Positions 50,837 through 59,717 of a stretch of 64,000 nucleotides of DNA are shown here, piece by piece. A program made the position numbers and the translations under genes. Origin of the DNA: Hoeflea prorocentri (GTDB lineage: Bacteria; Pseudomonadota; Alphaproteobacteria; Rhizobiales; Rhizobiaceae); contig NZ_JAPJZI010000001.1 of the NCBI RefSeq assembly GCF_027944115.1, forward strand, positions 3,410,001-3,474,000, read 5' to 3'. The notes under the pieces were generated by a model. That model was given only the letters and a program-made list of their open reading frames with translations. It had not been told where the DNA came from and searched no databases. Each line of letters starts with the position of its first letter. Position 1 is the first letter of the stretch.

Positions 50837-51982
50837 GTGACACAAATCAAGGTGGGCCTGATCGGCGCCGGCTTTATCGGGCGCAGCCATGCCCTTGCCA
50901 TCAATGCGGTCAACAGGGTTTTCGGACAGGACCTTTTCGAGGCGATACCGCATGTCCTTGCCGAGGCCGATCAGGCGACGGCAGCCGCGCGCGCGAGGCA
51001 ATTCGGATTTGGCATCGCCACAACGGATTGGCGTCAGGCCATTGCCGAATGCGATGCGGTGATTATCGCGGTGCCAAGTTTTCTGCACCGGGATATGGCT
51101 CTATCCGCAGCCGAGAGCGGGACACATATCCTGTGCGAGAAGCCTGTTGGGCTTTCAAGCGCGGAAGCGGCTGAAATCGCCGCTGCGGCAGCGCGCGCCA
51201 ACATCTCCCATACGGTCGGCTTCACCTATATGCGCTCGCCCCTCATCCGGTATGCGGTGGACGTAATCGACCGGGGAGACCTCGGGAAACCGCTTCACTT
51301 CAAGGGCTGGCACTGCGAGGATTATCTTGCCGATCCCGACATTGCCTTCACCTGGCGCCAGGATGCGGCCCTGGCCGGTCGCTGTGGCGCAATCGGAGAT
51401 ATGGGCTGGCACATTATCGCCATCGCCCGCGCACTGTGCGGGCAGATCACATCGCTTAGCGGGGCCATCGAGACATTTCACAAGACGCGACCGCTTGCAT
51501 CCGATCAAAATGCTTCACGCGCGGTCGAAAACGAAGACTGGTCCAATGCGACGCTCCGCTTTGCATCGGGCGCCACGGGTTCGGTCGAAGTCAGCAGGAT
51601 TGCCCATGGACGCAAGATGGATATCGGTTTTGAACTGGTGTGCGAACACGGGACAATCGCATTCAAGGGCGAACAGTCCAATCAGATCGAAATCTATCGC
51701 AGCGGCGAGCCCGCTGCAGCTTCCGGGTTTCGGACAATCCACATCAACGCCGATCACCCGGACTATGGCGACTTCATTCCCGCACCGGGGCACGGGTTGG
51801 GTTTCAACGACTTGAAGACAATTGAATTGCGGGATTTCCTGACCGCCATTGCCAACGGCTCCCCCGCAGAGCCGGATCTGGACGAGGCCTTGAAGATATC
51901 GCGCCTTTGCGAGGCAATCCTGGCCTCATCCGACAGACGGTGCTGGATCGACGCGCCGGAAGAATTCTCCATTCAGAGCTAA
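50837..51982 (+). CDS. mocA: Gfo/Idh/MocA-family dehydrogenase (MocA-like)
   Basis: This 381-residue oxidoreductase has the Rossmann motif VGLIGAGFIGRSHA and the family CEKPVGL motif, with the catalytic region GAIGDMGWHII. It would oxidise or reduce a cyclitol or sugar hydroxyl with NAD(P). The GTG start at 50837 follows AGGAG by six bases. The MocA name is used because an inosose-dehydratase-like MocC gene follows and a MocR gene is divergent, as in rhizopine (scyllo-inosamine) catabolism. The family call is firm; the substrate is inference. Confidence 0.7.
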   Translation: MTQIKVGLIGAGFIGRSHALAINAVNRVFGQDLFEAIPHVLAEADQATAAARARQFGFGIATTDWRQAIAECDAVIIAVPSFLHRDMALSAAESGTHILCEKPVGLSSAEAAEIAAAAARANISHTVGFTYMRSPLIRYAVDVIDRGDLGKPLHFKGWHCEDYLADPDIAFTWRQDAALAGRCGAIGDMGWHIIAIARALCGQITSLSGAIETFHKTRPLASDQNASRAVENEDWSNATLRFASGATGSVEVSRIAHGRKMDIGFELVCEHGTIAFKGEQSNQIEIYRSGEPAAASGFRTIHINADHPDYGDFIPAPGHGLGFNDLKTIELRDFLTAIANGSPAEPDLDEALKISRLCEAILASSDRRCWIDAPEEFSIQS

Positions 51983-51999
51983 CGGAAAGATCAGACCAA

Positions 52000-52890
52000 A
52001 TGACGATACGCATAGCCACCAATCCGATCGCATGGACCAATGACGACGTGCCGGGCCTCGGAGGTGAGATTCCTGTCGAAACCTGCCTGAGTGAGGCAAA
52101 TTCCGCCGGTTATTCCGGCATTGAAATGGGCGGAAAATTTCCCCGCGACGCCGATGCGCTTGATGCGCTTTTGAGTACTCATGATCTGGTTCTTGCATCC
52201 GGATGGTGGGAGGGGCAACTGCTGGAACACGGTGCGGATGCCGAGTTCGAGGCAATGCACCCCTATCTGGACATGCTCAAACAGCTGGGTGTCGCACATT
52301 TCATCTACGGCGAAGGCTCGCTCGGTCGGACTGACGGCATCTGGAAACCGATATCCCAACGTCCGCGACTGCAGGACAGCGAGTGGCCTGCCTATGCCCA
52401 GGAGTTGACCGCGCTTGCGGACAAGACCGCAGCACTCGGCATCGGATTGGCATTGCACCCGCATATGGGAACGGTTGTCGAAACGGACCGGGAGGTCGAC
52501 CGGTTGATGGAGCTTGCCGGGCCATCGGTCAAACTTGCATTCGATACGGGGCATTGCCTTTTTGCCGGCGGTGATCCTGTTGCCCTTTGCCAGCGCCACG
52601 CGGCACGGATCGCTCATGTCCATTGCAAGGATGTGCGGTCCGATAAACTCCGCAAAGCACACAAACGGGACATGAGTTTCATGGACGCGGTGCTGGACGG
52701 CATCTTCACTGTTCCGGGCGATGGCGGCGTCGACTTTCCGGCAATCCTCGGCACCTTGAAGGAGGAAGGCTATTCAGGCTGGCTGGTGGTCGAAGCCGAA
52801 CAGAACCCCGAGAAGGCACCGCCGCTTTTCCACGCGAAGCTCGGACACGACTATTTGCTGCAAGAGGCATCGAGGGCCGGTCTGCGCTAA
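52000..52890 (+). CDS. mocC: IolE/MocC-like inosose dehydratase-family protein
   Basis: This 296-residue AP-endonuclease-2-fold TIM barrel opens ATNPIAWTNDDVPGLGGE and continues SGIEMGGKFPRD, which is the IolE/MocC signature. Metal or catalytic residues appear in LHPHMG, AFDTGHCLFAGGDP, HVHCKDVR and VVEAEQNP. IolE dehydrates myo-inosose; MocC is its relative in rhizopine catabolism. ATG at 52000 lies 17 bases after the mocA stop; a longer frame overlapping mocA is rejected. Together with the dehydrogenase and the following aminotransferase it points to an amino-inositol substrate. Confidence 0.75.
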   Translation: MTIRIATNPIAWTNDDVPGLGGEIPVETCLSEANSAGYSGIEMGGKFPRDADALDALLSTHDLVLASGWWEGQLLEHGADAEFEAMHPYLDMLKQLGVAHFIYGEGSLGRTDGIWKPISQRPRLQDSEWPAYAQELTALADKTAALGIGLALHPHMGTVVETDREVDRLMELAGPSVKLAFDTGHCLFAGGDPVALCQRHAARIAHVHCKDVRSDKLRKAHKRDMSFMDAVLDGIFTVPGDGGVDFPAILGTLKEEGYSGWLVVEAEQNPEKAPPLFHAKLGHDYLLQEASRAGLR

Positions 52891-52946
52891 CCGCCGCGAC
52901 GACCCGCGCCGCAACGCGCTGACAAGGATGAAGAGAGGACGAAGCC

Positions 52947-54197
52947 ATGTATATTGTGGGTGAAGAAGAAGCTCAGGCTCTGCAACGCGTGATCCGGGAG
53001 CGGGCGCTCTTTCGCTACGGTTTTGGGAAGGAGTGCGACCGGTTCGAACAGCGCTATGGCGAGCACCTCAATGTCAAGCATGTGGCGCTCACCGTCAGCG
53101 GAACCTTTGCGCTTTCCGCGGCACTGACCGCGATCGGCATCGGACCGGGGGATGAGGTTCTGGTGCCGGCTCATACCTATATGGCAACGGCGACAAGCGT
53201 CCTGACCACCGGTGCCATTCCCGTCATTGTCGATATAGATGAGAGTCTCACGATCAGCCCACGCGCGATCGAGGGAGCCATCGGCCCGCAGACCAAAGCC
53301 GTCATCGCGGTGCACATGTGGGGCGCCGCGTGCGACATGGATGCGATCATGGAGATTGCGGCAAAACACGATCTTCTGGTCGTCGAGGATGCATGTCAGG
53401 GCGTCGGCGGCAGTTATCGCGGGAAGAAATTCGGATCGATCGGACATATCGGCGCGTTCAGCTTCAACTACCACAAGAACATGACCTGCGGCGAAGGCGG
53501 AGCGGTCGCAACATCAAACGATATCTACGCAGGCCGTACACGCTGCGCGATCGACCCATGCCACTATTATTGGAAGGGCCGGCCGGATGGCGTAGACCTG
53601 TTTGCGGGAAATGGCGGCAGGGCCTCGGAGTTGCAAGGGGCCATGCTCAATGTGCAGCTCGACAGGATCGATGGTATTGTTGCGGCGATGCGGGATGAAC
53701 GACGGCGTATCCTGGACATCATTGCATCCAACACCATCTCCGGACTGTTTTGCGCCCCCATGCATTCTCCGGAACTCGATTGCGGCGCGCATTTGATGTT
53801 CCAACTGCCGACATCGGAGGCTGCCGAACGGTTTTCGCAGATCATGCCCGTGGTCATCGCCGGTAAGACGGGCAGGCACACCTATACGCAATGGGATCAG
53901 ATCCTGATGGAAAAAGGCGCCGCCCACCATCTCATGAACCCTTATGAACATCCGGCAAATGCGGCATGCCGGCGTCACACAGCAGTCGATCAGTGTCCGT
54001 CATCGCTCGATATTCTGATGAGAACGATCATGGTGCCTATGCGTCCTGAGCATCAAGCGGACGATATCGCCGCGATCGCGCATAACATTTTGGAAACGGC
54101 AAAGGTCGTCCTGGAAGGCAAACCGGCCGACGAAATATCCCTTATGCGGGCGGCAGCGATCGATGAGAGCAAGTTTGACATGGCGGACGATCGCTAG
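52947..54197 (+). CDS. DegT/DnrJ/EryC1/StrS-family aminotransferase
   Basis: This is a 416-residue PLP-dependent sugar aminotransferase-fold enzyme. It has ALTVSGTFALSAAL, then VVEDACQGVGGSY (the PLP aspartate) and FSFNYHKNMTCGEGG with the PLP lysine, Lys177. The family includes scyllo-inosose aminotransferase (StsC) and many sugar aminotransferases. It lies 56 bases after mocC, so it is probably in the moc operon, where it could remove or add the amine of a scyllo-inosamine-like compound. Whether it works forward or in reverse cannot be told. Confidence 0.87.
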   Translation: MYIVGEEEAQALQRVIRERALFRYGFGKECDRFEQRYGEHLNVKHVALTVSGTFALSAALTAIGIGPGDEVLVPAHTYMATATSVLTTGAIPVIVDIDESLTISPRAIEGAIGPQTKAVIAVHMWGAACDMDAIMEIAAKHDLLVVEDACQGVGGSYRGKKFGSIGHIGAFSFNYHKNMTCGEGGAVATSNDIYAGRTRCAIDPCHYYWKGRPDGVDLFAGNGGRASELQGAMLNVQLDRIDGIVAAMRDERRRILDIIASNTISGLFCAPMHSPELDCGAHLMFQLPTSEAAERFSQIMPVVIAGKTGRHTYTQWDQILMEKGAAHHLMNPYEHPANAACRRHTAVDQCPSSLDILMRTIMVPMRPEHQADDIAAIAHNILETAKVVLEGKPADEISLMRAAAIDESKFDMADDR

Positions 54198-54457
54198 CCG
54201 GACATGCGATCATCCACTGAAATGAGGGTTTCCCGCTTCCGGCGCCTGGAATTGAAAACGATTGAAATCGACTTGCAAACCTAATCGCTTATCAAATCGA
54301 TCAAGTGCAAATCACCCGCGCGGCATGAACGATGTGCGATACCGCTGATGCAATTACGGGTGGACAAAACGCACGGACCGGACAATCCTGTCCGCGCATA
54401 GCGGGCCTGTCAAAGGCCTTGGCAATGGTGGACCTCATTGCGGGGAGCGATCGGCAA

Positions 54458-54811
54458 ATGATTGGTGTGGCTCTGGTCAAGATCCCGGTTTCGGACGTGA
54501 ACCGCTCTGTTGCCTTCTACGAAAAGGCGTTGGACCTCACAGTCCTGTTTGTTGCAGAAGAATATGGCTGGGCCCAGTTTGAAGCGTCAGGAATGGGGCT
54601 TGCGCTTTATGTTCCCGGCAAAGGGGGCGGCGAGCGACCCATTGGCGGTTCGGTCGACTTTCATCTCCATCACAGCGATCTGGACGCTTTGCTGGACGGG
54701 ATGCCGGCAGAAGCTACAGACGCAGGCATTCATGAAAATGCCGATGGAAGCAGGTCGCTGGAGTTCAGCGACCCGGATGCCAATCTGATCAAGATTATGG
54801 AAAGCCGGTAG
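54458..54811 (+). CDS. VOC-family (glyoxalase/bleomycin-resistance fold) protein
   Basis: This 117-residue protein of one VOC domain opens VALVKIPVSDVNRSVAFYEKAL and ends SLEFSDPDANLIKIMES, the usual pair of metal-ligand strands. It has no recognisable substrate. ATG at 54458 gives the family start and GGGAG lies upstream; the longer frame from 54332 has no similarity. The 260 bases between the aminotransferase and this gene hold nothing I recognise. Confidence 0.82.
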   Translation: MIGVALVKIPVSDVNRSVAFYEKALDLTVLFVAEEYGWAQFEASGMGLALYVPGKGGGERPIGGSVDFHLHHSDLDALLDGMPAEATDAGIHENADGSRSLEFSDPDANLIKIMESR

Positions 54812-54952
54812 CGACGGTTCAAGGTCCGGTTGACGTCGGCCCGGTACGGTCCAGCCGAAGCGATGCTTACGGCTGTTGTCCGGAAAGTGCGGGACCGCAC
54901 TTTCCGAATCTTCAAAGTGCCAAGGGGATGGCCCCTGCTCCGATAGAAAGCC

Positions 54953-55285
54953 TCAGGTCAGGTCCTCGACCTTGGCATCCGGTGCATTCTTCTTCACCGA
55001 TTCGATGCCGTTTTCTCTGGACGACGAACTCTCGTAGGATTCGCTCGTGCCGATTACCTGGCCGTTGGATGCCTTCAGGTTGAAGCGGTATTTGCCGTTC
55101 TTGGTTTCAGTCCGGTCAAACCGTGCATCGTCAGCCGAGTTCTTTCGGACGGATTCGATGCCGTTGTCGGCACTTGCCCGCTGTTTATAGCCCTCGCTTG
55201 CCAGAATGATCTGGCCGTTGCCGGCCTTCAGGCGGAACCGGAATTCACCAGCCTTGTCCTTATAGAGCTCGAATTTGCCTGCCAT
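54953..55285 (-). CDS. Tandem DUF1508 (YegP-like) protein
   Basis: This 110-residue protein consists of two DUF1508 repeats. The first is KFELYKDKAGEFRFRLKAGN with GQIILASEGY; the second is RFNLKASNGQVIGTSESY followed by ENGIESVKKN. Each repeat carries NGIESV[KR]KN, a very regular duplication. YegP proteins are small and of unknown function. ATG at 55285 gives MAGKFELYK; the upstream extension is rejected. Confidence 0.9.
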   Translation of the reverse strand: MAGKFELYKDKAGEFRFRLKAGNGQIILASEGYKQRASADNGIESVRKNSADDARFDRTETKNGKYRFNLKASNGQVIGTSESYESSSSRENGIESVKKNAPDAKVEDLT

Positions 55286-55508
55286 GGTCCACTTTCTCCC
55301 TTTTGGACGCCTCGCAGCCGCAAACCTATCCAAGCGCCCGGTGCTGCGCAATTACAAACCGATGTTAATCGACAGGAAAGCGAACACCGGCGCAAATTGG
55401 GAAACACAGATCAGTTTCGCCGGCATTTCATCAAGTACAGCAGCGCGTAGCGGCAAATATTCGCCGATTTAATATTTATGCAGCCCCCACATCCCAGCCG
55501 ATAGGCCA

Positions 55509-55532
55509 GCGGACCGCGATTGCGCGGTCCGC
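55509..55532. terminator. Perfect hairpin downstream of the small membrane-protein gene
   Basis: GCGGACCGCG and CGCGGTCCGC form a perfect ten-base-pair stem around ATTG. It lies 14 bases past the end of the membrane-protein gene on the minus strand. No T-tract follows, so it may be a Rho-independent-like stop of low efficiency or a stability element. The surrounding 260-base gap otherwise holds nothing clear. Confidence 0.45.
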
Positions 55533-55545
55533 CGTGCGGATTCAG

Positions 55546-55908
55546 TTACGGCATTTCACTGCTCGAACTGTGCCGCATCAGCGACTGGACCGTGTAAACG
55601 AGGATGGCCATTCCGATCGCGCCCAGTATCGCGATCACCAGCATGATGATGGCATCGACGGGCCCGCCGACGTCTCGAAATCCCGAATGGGTAATGTACT
55701 GCACAAAGAGGACGGCAAGGATCGCACCCACCGGCATGGAAAGCTGCGCCAGCAGGAATTTGCGCCAACTGACCGCCCGGTCGCGGATCAGCACATAGAC
55801 ATAGGCAAGCGTGATCAGCGCCGCGACGGCCACAAGGGCCCAAAAGAGGCCGCGTCCCATCATTTCCTCAAAGACGGCGATCAGTGTTCCAAAGCTCAAT
55901 TCTTTCAT
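55546..55908 (-). CDS. Small membrane protein (DUF5368-like) paired with the sulfide-quinone reductase
   Basis: This 120-residue protein has three hydrophobic spans (LFWALVAVAALITLAYVYV, then MPVGAILAVLFVQYI and AIIMLVIAILGAIGMAILVY). The start KELSFGTLIAVFEEMMG resembles DUF5368 proteins as I remember them. It is 12 bases downstream of the flavoprotein gene on the same strand and probably in its operon. A role in anchoring that enzyme is a guess from position. Confidence 0.75.
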   Translation of the reverse strand: MKELSFGTLIAVFEEMMGRGLFWALVAVAALITLAYVYVLIRDRAVSWRKFLLAQLSMPVGAILAVLFVQYITHSGFRDVGGPVDAIIMLVIAILGAIGMAILVYTVQSLMRHSSSSEMP

Positions 55909-55920
55909 GATCCGGTCTCC

Positions 55921-57222
55921 TTATGCCCGCCCGCGCAGCATGGCGTTGTAGGTGGCCTTGAGCGCGATTTCCTTCATCAGCCAGCTGATCCACAACTCCT
56001 CGAGCGGCGCGATGACGCCCGGGAAGGACGGCACCAGATTGTTTCCGTAATCGAATTCGATCAGCATGGCGCGGCCAATACGCGTGATCAACGGACATGA
56101 GGTGTATCCGTTGTAAACCGCAGTGCCTTCACCGCCGCCTATCGCGGCGACCAGGTGGTCCTCGACCACCGGTACCTGCCATTTCACGCTGGCCGCGGTC
56201 TTGCCCTTGGGCACACCGGCGACGTCCCCGACGGCAAATATTTCGGGATAGCGCAGGTGACGCATGGTTTTCGCATCGGCTTCAACCCAGCCCTGGTCGG
56301 TCCATTTATCGGCCCAGCTGAGCCCGGAGTTGCGGACCACGTCAGGCGCGCGCTGCGGCGGGATGACATGGATATAGTCGTAATCCATCTCCGCCTGGCC
56401 GTCAGGCGTGTCGAACACCGCACGCCTGGCGCCCGGATCGATGGATTTGAGGACATGCGAATATACCGGGGCAATGCCGCGATGCTGGAACAGCATCCGC
56501 ACCTTCTCGGCCACGATCGGAACACCGAACAGGCTGTTGTTGTTGGCCATGTAGCGCATATCCGTCTTGCCGGCATTGCCGGCCCGCCGCGCGATGTCAT
56601 CGATCAGGAACGCGTGCTTCAAAGGCGCTCCGGCGCATTTCATCTCGGTTGCCGGGCGGGTAAAGAGGCCAACGCCGCCTTTCTCGCTAAACGCCTGCGC
56701 GGCACGCCAGGTCTTTTCAGCGTATTGCGGGCCGGCATAAAGCGCGCCAACACCATCGGTCCCGACAAGATCGAGCGAAAAGCCTTCAATCGCATCGTGG
56801 TCCAGAACCAGGCCGGTGGCGACGACCAGATAATCATATTCAAGTGTCGTGCCGCCTTCGGTGGTGACTTTTTTGGACTCCGGATCGATTTGCGCCGCCC
56901 GCTCCTCAACCCAGGCAACGTCGGAGGGCAGCCATTGCTTTGTCTGCGAGACGACATATCCGGGCGGCTTGAGGCCTGCGGCCACAAGAGACAGGCCCGG
57001 CTGATAGAGATGCTCCTTGCGTGCATCGACCAGCGTGATGCGGGCACCGTCCAGACGTTCCGACAAGCGATTGGCAAGTGCCGTTCCGGCTGCGCCTACC
57101 CCCAGAATGACAATGTTGGCCGATGTCTTGACGGCTTGCGCCTTCGCGGCGGAACCGCCCGCCTGCGATGCTATAAGGCCGCCACCGGTCAACGCCAGAA
57201 ATTGCCTGCGGTCCAGGTTCAT
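55921..57222 (-). CDS. sqr: Tat-exported sulfide:quinone oxidoreductase-like flavoprotein
   Basis: This 433-residue FAD protein of the SQR/FCSD group has a twin-arginine leader (MNLDRRQFLALTGGG) and so is exported folded. The FAD motif is VILGVGAAGTALA, followed by LYQPGLSLVAAG and VVATGLVLDHDAI. Two conserved redox cysteines are present: Cys196 in KCAGAP and Cys376 in TSCPL, the pair seen in type II SQR. A third cysteine found in some classes is absent. ATG at 57222 follows GGAGG. It may oxidise sulfide and pass electrons to quinone or cytochrome c. Confidence 0.83.
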   Translation of the reverse strand: MNLDRRQFLALTGGGLIASQAGGSAAKAQAVKTSANIVILGVGAAGTALANRLSERLDGARITLVDARKEHLYQPGLSLVAAGLKPPGYVVSQTKQWLPSDVAWVEERAAQIDPESKKVTTEGGTTLEYDYLVVATGLVLDHDAIEGFSLDLVGTDGVGALYAGPQYAEKTWRAAQAFSEKGGVGLFTRPATEMKCAGAPLKHAFLIDDIARRAGNAGKTDMRYMANNNSLFGVPIVAEKVRMLFQHRGIAPVYSHVLKSIDPGARRAVFDTPDGQAEMDYDYIHVIPPQRAPDVVRNSGLSWADKWTDQGWVEADAKTMRHLRYPEIFAVGDVAGVPKGKTAASVKWQVPVVEDHLVAAIGGGEGTAVYNGYTSCPLITRIGRAMLIEFDYGNNLVPSFPGVIAPLEELWISWLMKEIALKATYNAMLRGRA

Positions 57223-57412
57223 TGAGTCCTCCATCAATAGGGCCGGGCAATTTCAGCCCGACCGATCCTCCCCGGCTTGCGCCGGACAATCATTCAAGGA
57301 ACCATTGTGCCGTGTTCGCCGAATGATTGAATTGATCCGGATCAATGGAATGGAAGCAGAATGCGCCTGACGAACTCGAATCCGCGAGAAGCCGGCGAAG
57401 CCGATTGAGGCC

Positions 57413-58690
57413 CTACGCTTCGTCTTTGTCGCCGTGTCGTTTGCGGATACGACGGACCACACCCCAGATGGCCAGCACAATCACCGGAACGGAAAGACCG
57501 GTCGCAAGCGTCGGGCTGATCGGCAGCCCGGCTTCATTTGCAGCCTTTGCCAAATATCCGAACAGACCGACGACATAGTAAGAGACAGCTGCAACCGAAA
57601 GACCTTCGACGGTTTGCTGCAACCGGAGCTGGAGCTTGGCGCGCCGGTTCATCGACTGCAGCAATTCGGAATTCTGGCGTTCAAGCTGCAGATCGACCCA
57701 GCTTCGCAGCAGCGCGGTGGCGCGGGCAAGCTTGCGGGAAAGGTTTGCCTGACGTTCCTCGATCGAGCGGCAGGTGCGCATCGCTGGCGCCATGCGCCGC
57801 TGCAGGAACGCGCCCCAGGTCTCGTAACCGGCAATCGGATTTTCATTGAGAGTGGCGATGCGCTCCGCCACGATACCGTCATAAGCGCGGCTTGCGCCGA
57901 AACGGTAGAGACTTGATGCAGCGCCCGCCTCGAGTTCGGCGGCAAGCGCGGTAATCTCGCCGAGCATCGAATCGCTCTCCGTCTCCACCTCCTTGCGCAT
58001 GCGCTGCGTCACCATCGTCAAACCGTCCTCGATGCGGCGCATTTGCGGCGAAAGGCTATTGGCAAGCGGCAAGGCGAGCATGGCAAGCGTCCGATAGGTC
58101 TCGATTTCTATCAACCGCTGCGCCAGCGCGCCGACACGGGCCGGCGCCAGATCACGGTCGAGAAGCAGGATACGCGTCAGACCGTCCTTGTCCTGACGGA
58201 AATCGGTGACCGCGGCGGCCGCGCCGTTTTCAACTTCCGAAAAACACAGGCTCGCGGGATCAAAACTTTTCAGCACCTTTTGCGTATCGTCGGTCCATTT
58301 TCGCACCTCCAACCGCACACCGGAGATCAGGCTGCCGGGCGGACTGAAACCATCCCCGAACGGATGATCGGTGACCTCCCCGCCGAACTGTGTCGGCACC
58401 GGGCCTTCGTAGAAATAGGTCGAGAACTCGGTATGGCGTTCCCAGCGCAGGGACCCTGTTCCCCAACTCAGAACATAGTGGCGCGCATCGGCCTGCGGCG
58501 CGGCCACCCCCCTCGTCCTTGCCAGAGCGGCCAGAACGGCATTGTCCACCGAGGCTCCGCCATCGGTCATGAAGGCAAGTTGCAGGATTATCCGAGGCGA
58601 CTTGATAAGCGGATACGGTCTGGCGTGGACTTCGCCCAGCGCCAGCGGCCGATCTCTCGCGATCGGAAACCCGAAGCTTCCGTTGGCCAT
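57413..58690 (-). CDS. DUF3422 family membrane protein
   Basis: This is a 425-residue DUF3422 protein. The start GFPIARDRPLALGEVHARPYPLI is characteristic, and HYVLSWGTGSLRWERHTEF follows. The C-terminus has two predicted membrane spans (GLSVAAVSYYVVGLFGYLAK and ISPTLATGLSVPVIVLAIWG). A coiled or helical region lies before them. Function is unknown in the family. ATG at 58690 follows GGAGG; the long upstream extension is rejected because it crosses the divergent gene's promoter. Confidence 0.88.
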   Translation of the reverse strand: MANGSFGFPIARDRPLALGEVHARPYPLIKSPRIILQLAFMTDGGASVDNAVLAALARTRGVAAPQADARHYVLSWGTGSLRWERHTEFSTYFYEGPVPTQFGGEVTDHPFGDGFSPPGSLISGVRLEVRKWTDDTQKVLKSFDPASLCFSEVENGAAAAVTDFRQDKDGLTRILLLDRDLAPARVGALAQRLIEIETYRTLAMLALPLANSLSPQMRRIEDGLTMVTQRMRKEVETESDSMLGEITALAAELEAGAASSLYRFGASRAYDGIVAERIATLNENPIAGYETWGAFLQRRMAPAMRTCRSIEERQANLSRKLARATALLRSWVDLQLERQNSELLQSMNRRAKLQLRLQQTVEGLSVAAVSYYVVGLFGYLAKAANEAGLPISPTLATGLSVPVIVLAIWGVVRRIRKRHGDKDEA

Positions 58691-58898
58691 CCCCTGTCCT
58701 CCAAAAACAAGGCCGGAATTTAGTATCGATCCTATATCGCAGACAAGGCCACATTGGCTATTTCGATGCGTCCAAAGGCGCGGCGCATGCGCGCGGCCAA
58801 GCTCGCCACAAGTGGACATGTTTATTGACCAGTTTCGCGCCAAGTTGCTAGCATTGCCGCTGCGGCCTGTTCGGCCGGAGACCACAAGAGATGCAATA

Positions 58899-59717
58899 AT
58901 GGACGATATTTTCACCCGGGTCGCGCACGGGCGCACTGCTGACGAGGTTGTGCAGCAGGTCGAATCGCTGATCCTTGACGGCGTTCTTCGGGTCGGCGAC
59001 CGGCTGCCGGGCGAGCGGGAGCTGTCGCGCCAGCTTGATATTTCCCGTCCGATCCTACGTGAGGCGTTGAAAACTCTGGAACAACGCGGGCTCTTGACCA
59101 GCAGGCATGGCGGCGGAACGTTTATCGCGGACGTGATCGGCGAGATATTCAGCCAGCCCGTTATGGAACTTATCGCCCGTCACCGCCGGGCGACCTTCGA
59201 CTATCTGGAGTACCGCAGGGAGGTCGAAGGCATCACGGCGGCCTTTGCCGCACAACGAGCCACACAGGCCGACAGGGAGCTTCTCGCCGGCATTGTGCAG
59301 GCAATGAAACAGGCCCATGACGCTGCCGATCCCGATCGCGAGGCGGAACTTGACGTGGAGTTTCACAGCGCCATCGGTGAGGCCGCGCACAATATCATCC
59401 TGCTGCACACGCTGCGGTCATGCTACCGGCTCTTAAGCAACGGGGTCTTTTACAACCGAGCGGCGATTTACCAATATTCGGGTTCAAGCGAGCGGCTGCT
59501 TGAACAACACATCGCCATTTTCGACGCTATTGTTGCCGGCGATGCGGACGGCGCCAAAGGGGCGGCGGAACGGCACATGGAGTTTGTCGCGCATACGCTG
59601 CGGGAGGCAGAGCGCGCGAACGATTGGGCACGGGTCGCAAATCTGCGGCTGCAACAAAGGGCGAAAGGCGGCCACAGTGATGACAGCAAGCGGAAAACCG
59701 CCACGAAGCGCGCATAA
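58899..59717 (+). CDS. GntR-family regulator with FCD domain (FadR type)
   Basis: This is a 272-residue GntR/FadR regulator. The winged HTH covers about residues 12-78 (LPGERELSRQLDISRPILREAL, then GGGTFIADV). The FCD all-alpha ligand domain follows, with DAELDVEFH-like EAELDVEFHSAIGEAAHN, a likely metal-binding set. It shares 38 bases with the following amidotransferase gene and so is probably co-transcribed with it. ATG at 58899 is chosen; earlier in-frame starts lack family similarity. Confidence 0.88.
   Translation: MDDIFTRVAHGRTADEVVQQVESLILDGVLRVGDRLPGERELSRQLDISRPILREALKTLEQRGLLTSRHGGGTFIADVIGEIFSQPVMELIARHRRATFDYLEYRREVEGITAAFAAQRATQADRELLAGIVQAMKQAHDAADPDREAELDVEFHSAIGEAAHNIILLHTLRSCYRLLSNGVFYNRAAIYQYSGSSERLLEQHIAIFDAIVAGDADGAKGAAERHMEFVAHTLREAERANDWARVANLRLQQRAKGGHSDDSKRKTATKRA

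Noticed and set aside
54198-54457. Repeated GCAAA and AATCG words upstream of the VOC gene as an operator
   Set aside because: The words are short, not symmetric and not regularly spaced, so no site can be defined.
56155-57225. 356-codon open frame opposite the SQR-like gene
   Set aside because: Antisense shadow of a protein with Tat leader and FAD motif.
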